Shown here: one piece after another, positions 62,944 to 64,000 of the stretch | Position numbering within the stretch: position 1 is the first letter of the stretch | How the letters are laid out: the number at the start of each line of letters is the position of its first letter | Source: Caldicellulosiruptor changbaiensis | GTDB lineage: Bacteria > Bacillota > Thermoanaerobacteria > Caldicellulosiruptorales > Caldicellulosiruptoraceae | Assembly (NCBI RefSeq): GCF_003999255.1 | Contig: NZ_CP034791.1 | Location: 2,272,501 to 2,336,500, forward strand | Direction of reading: 5' to 3' | DNA: 64,000 nt | Made by a program: the position numbers and the translations under genes | Notes under the pieces: generated by a model | The model's input: only the letters and a program-made list of their open reading frames with translations | Databases searched by the model: none | Told to the model about the DNA's origin: nothing

Positions 62944-64000
62944 TTATTTATACGCCTTTCTCATAATTCCTACTGTCTCTTCAAAAGAAAGCTTATACGG
63001 GTCAACCTCAAAAAGTCCGCCCATTGTTTTTACTGCGTTGTCAGCAAGCTTTTCAATTTCATCCTCTTTAATTCCATAGTCAGACATCTTCAAATTCCCA
63101 ACACCGCACTCTTCCTGAAGCTTTTTCATTGCCTTGACAAATGCAAATGGTCTTTCATCCTCTGGCAAGCCGTCAACATCAATGCCCATTGCTCTTGCAA
63201 GCTGGATATACCTTTGAGGCACTTTTGATGCAAAGAATGTATGGTATGCTTCAGATAGCATTATAAGTCCTGCACCATGTGGCAAATCTGGATAAAATGC
63301 AGAGAGAGCATGTTCCATTGAATGCTCTGATGTACAGCTTGATAACGATTCAACAAACCCTGCCAATGTGTTTGCAAGTGCAACATATGTTCTTGCCTCT
63401 ATATTTGTCCCATCTTTTACGCAAAGCGGCAAGTACTTTGCTATAAGCCCAACGCTTTTGAGTGCAAACATATCACTTACTGGTGTTGCAATCTTTGCAA
63501 TATACCCTTCAACCGCATGGAAGAAAGCGTCAAACCCTTGGTATGCAGTAAGGTGCGGTGGCACACTTAACATAAGCTCTGGGTCAACCACAGAAAGCGT
63601 CGGAAATGTGTACTGATTGCCATAGCCTATTTTTTCGTTTGTTTCTTCATTTGTTATAACAGTCCAAGGGTCAGCCTCTGTTCCAGTTCCAGCTGTTGTT
63701 GTTATTGCCACAATAGGAAGTGCACCGTTTGTCGGTACTTTTCCTTTGCCTGTCCCACCGACAATATAGTCCCAGTAATCACCCTCGTGTTTTGCCATAA
63801 GAGCAATGCTTTTTGCAGAGTCGATGCTGCTTCCACCACCAAGACCAATCACAAAATCACAGCCTTCTTCTTTTGCTAATCTTGCCCCTTCCATAACATG
63901 TTTTTTGATAGGATTTGGCAAAATCTTGTCAAATACAACATAGTCTATTCCTTTTTCTTTTAAGATAGAAATTAACCTGTCCAAGTATCCATACTTTTTC
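62944..64000 (-). CDS. Iron-containing alcohol dehydrogenase (5' truncated)
   Basis: C-terminal 350 residues or so of a group III NAD(P)H-dependent alcohol dehydrogenase; the frame is open to the right edge. Seen: GLGGGSSIDSAKSIAL (nucleotide site), TTTAGTGTEADPWTVI, the iron ligands in YQGFDAFFHAVEGYI and EHSMEHALSAFYPDLPHGAGL. It likely interconverts aldehydes and alcohols, as butanol-dehydrogenase-like enzymes do; the substrate is open. Confidence 0.9.
   Translation of the reverse strand, partial: KKYGYLDRLISILKEKGIDYVVFDKILPNPIKKHVMEGARLAKEEGCDFVIGLGGGSSIDSAKSIALMAKHEGDYWDYIVGGTGKGKVPTNGALPIVAITTTAGTGTEADPWTVITNEETNEKIGYGNQYTFPTLSVVDPELMLSVPPHLTAYQGFDAFFHAVEGYIAKIATPVSDMFALKSVGLIAKYLPLCVKDGTNIEARTYVALANTLAGFVESLSSCTSEHSMEHALSAFYPDLPHGAGLIMLSEAYHTFFASKVPQRYIQLARAMGIDVDGLPEDERPFAFVKAMKKLQEECGVGNLKMSDYGIKEDEIEKLADNAVKTMGGLFEVDPYKLSFEETVGIMRKAYK

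Noticed and set aside
1-64000. CRISPR array or prophage
   Set aside because: No regularly spaced repeats and no phage structural genes or integrase were seen.

Overview
The window looks like chromosome of an anaerobic, thermophilic, plant-polysaccharide-degrading Firmicute, most likely Caldicellulosiruptor. This is inferred from the AT-rich DNA, strong AGGAGG-type ribosome sites, the conserved tmk-darA-yaaR-holB-ricT cluster, citrate synthases of the Re-type (homocitrate-synthase-like) family, and GH127/GH130 carbohydrate enzymes. No 16S rRNA is present, so the genus is a judgement from gene content. No CRISPR array or prophage was seen.

Layout. 1-12 kb: a truncated DcuS/CitA-type histidine kinase, tRNA-Ser(GCT), a zinc alcohol dehydrogenase, a GH130 phosphorylase, a G5/3D cell-wall protein, DedA, a CoA-disulfide reductase-rhodanese fusion, a secreted protein with an internal duplication, a TGS/uridine-kinase-like protein and a membrane diguanylate cyclase. 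11.8-12.2 kb: the large SRP RNA. 12.2-23 kb: a diverged cyanophycin-synthetase-like protein and the oxidative branch to 2-oxoglutarate (aconitase, NAD-isocitrate dehydrogenase and their GntR regulator). An ABC transporter pair and a Re-citrate-synthase-like gene follow; that gene carries the same TGTATACA palindrome as the aconitase promoter. 23-30 kb: rmuC, then the ricT-holB-yaaR-darA-tmk-decarboxylase cluster, fumarase beta subunit and ferredoxin.

30-39 kb is a decayed, IS-rich stretch. It holds a BlaI-type repressor, a frameshifted IS110 element with a structured leader (candidate bridge RNA), a secreted metallopeptidase and about 900 bp without a gene. A flavinylation module follows (TetR regulator, ApbE, polyferredoxin-FMN_bind protein). 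Its apbE is frameshifted and its electron-transfer gene is split by an apparently intact IS200/IS605 element (TnpA+TnpB). Removing bases 37066-38834 restores the reading frame exactly.

40-52 kb: the pabA-pabB-pabC operon, a DUF362 ferredoxin protein and a second Re-citrate-synthase-like gene. The second gene lies directly behind a canonical ydaO-type (c-di-AMP) riboswitch. Next come a broken IS1182-type element that landed in that gene's terminator hairpin, and the araB-araR-araD arabinose genes with candidate AraR boxes. 52-64 kb: secreted and membrane proteins, a polysaccharide deacetylase, an orphan EutH-like transporter, GH127 beta-L-arabinofuranosidase, a FIST sensor protein, a KimA-type potassium importer, an Rpn nuclease split at an A9 tract, and a truncated iron alcohol dehydrogenase.

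Two themes join the parts. First, 2-oxoglutarate/glutamate supply: two citrate synthase paralogs appear to be under different control, one by the GntR operator and one by a c-di-AMP riboswitch. Second, c-di-AMP/potassium physiology: the DarA receptor, the KimA-type importer, a 3D-domain wall protein and the riboswitch all occur here. The riboswitch-citrate synthase pairing is the observation most worth following.
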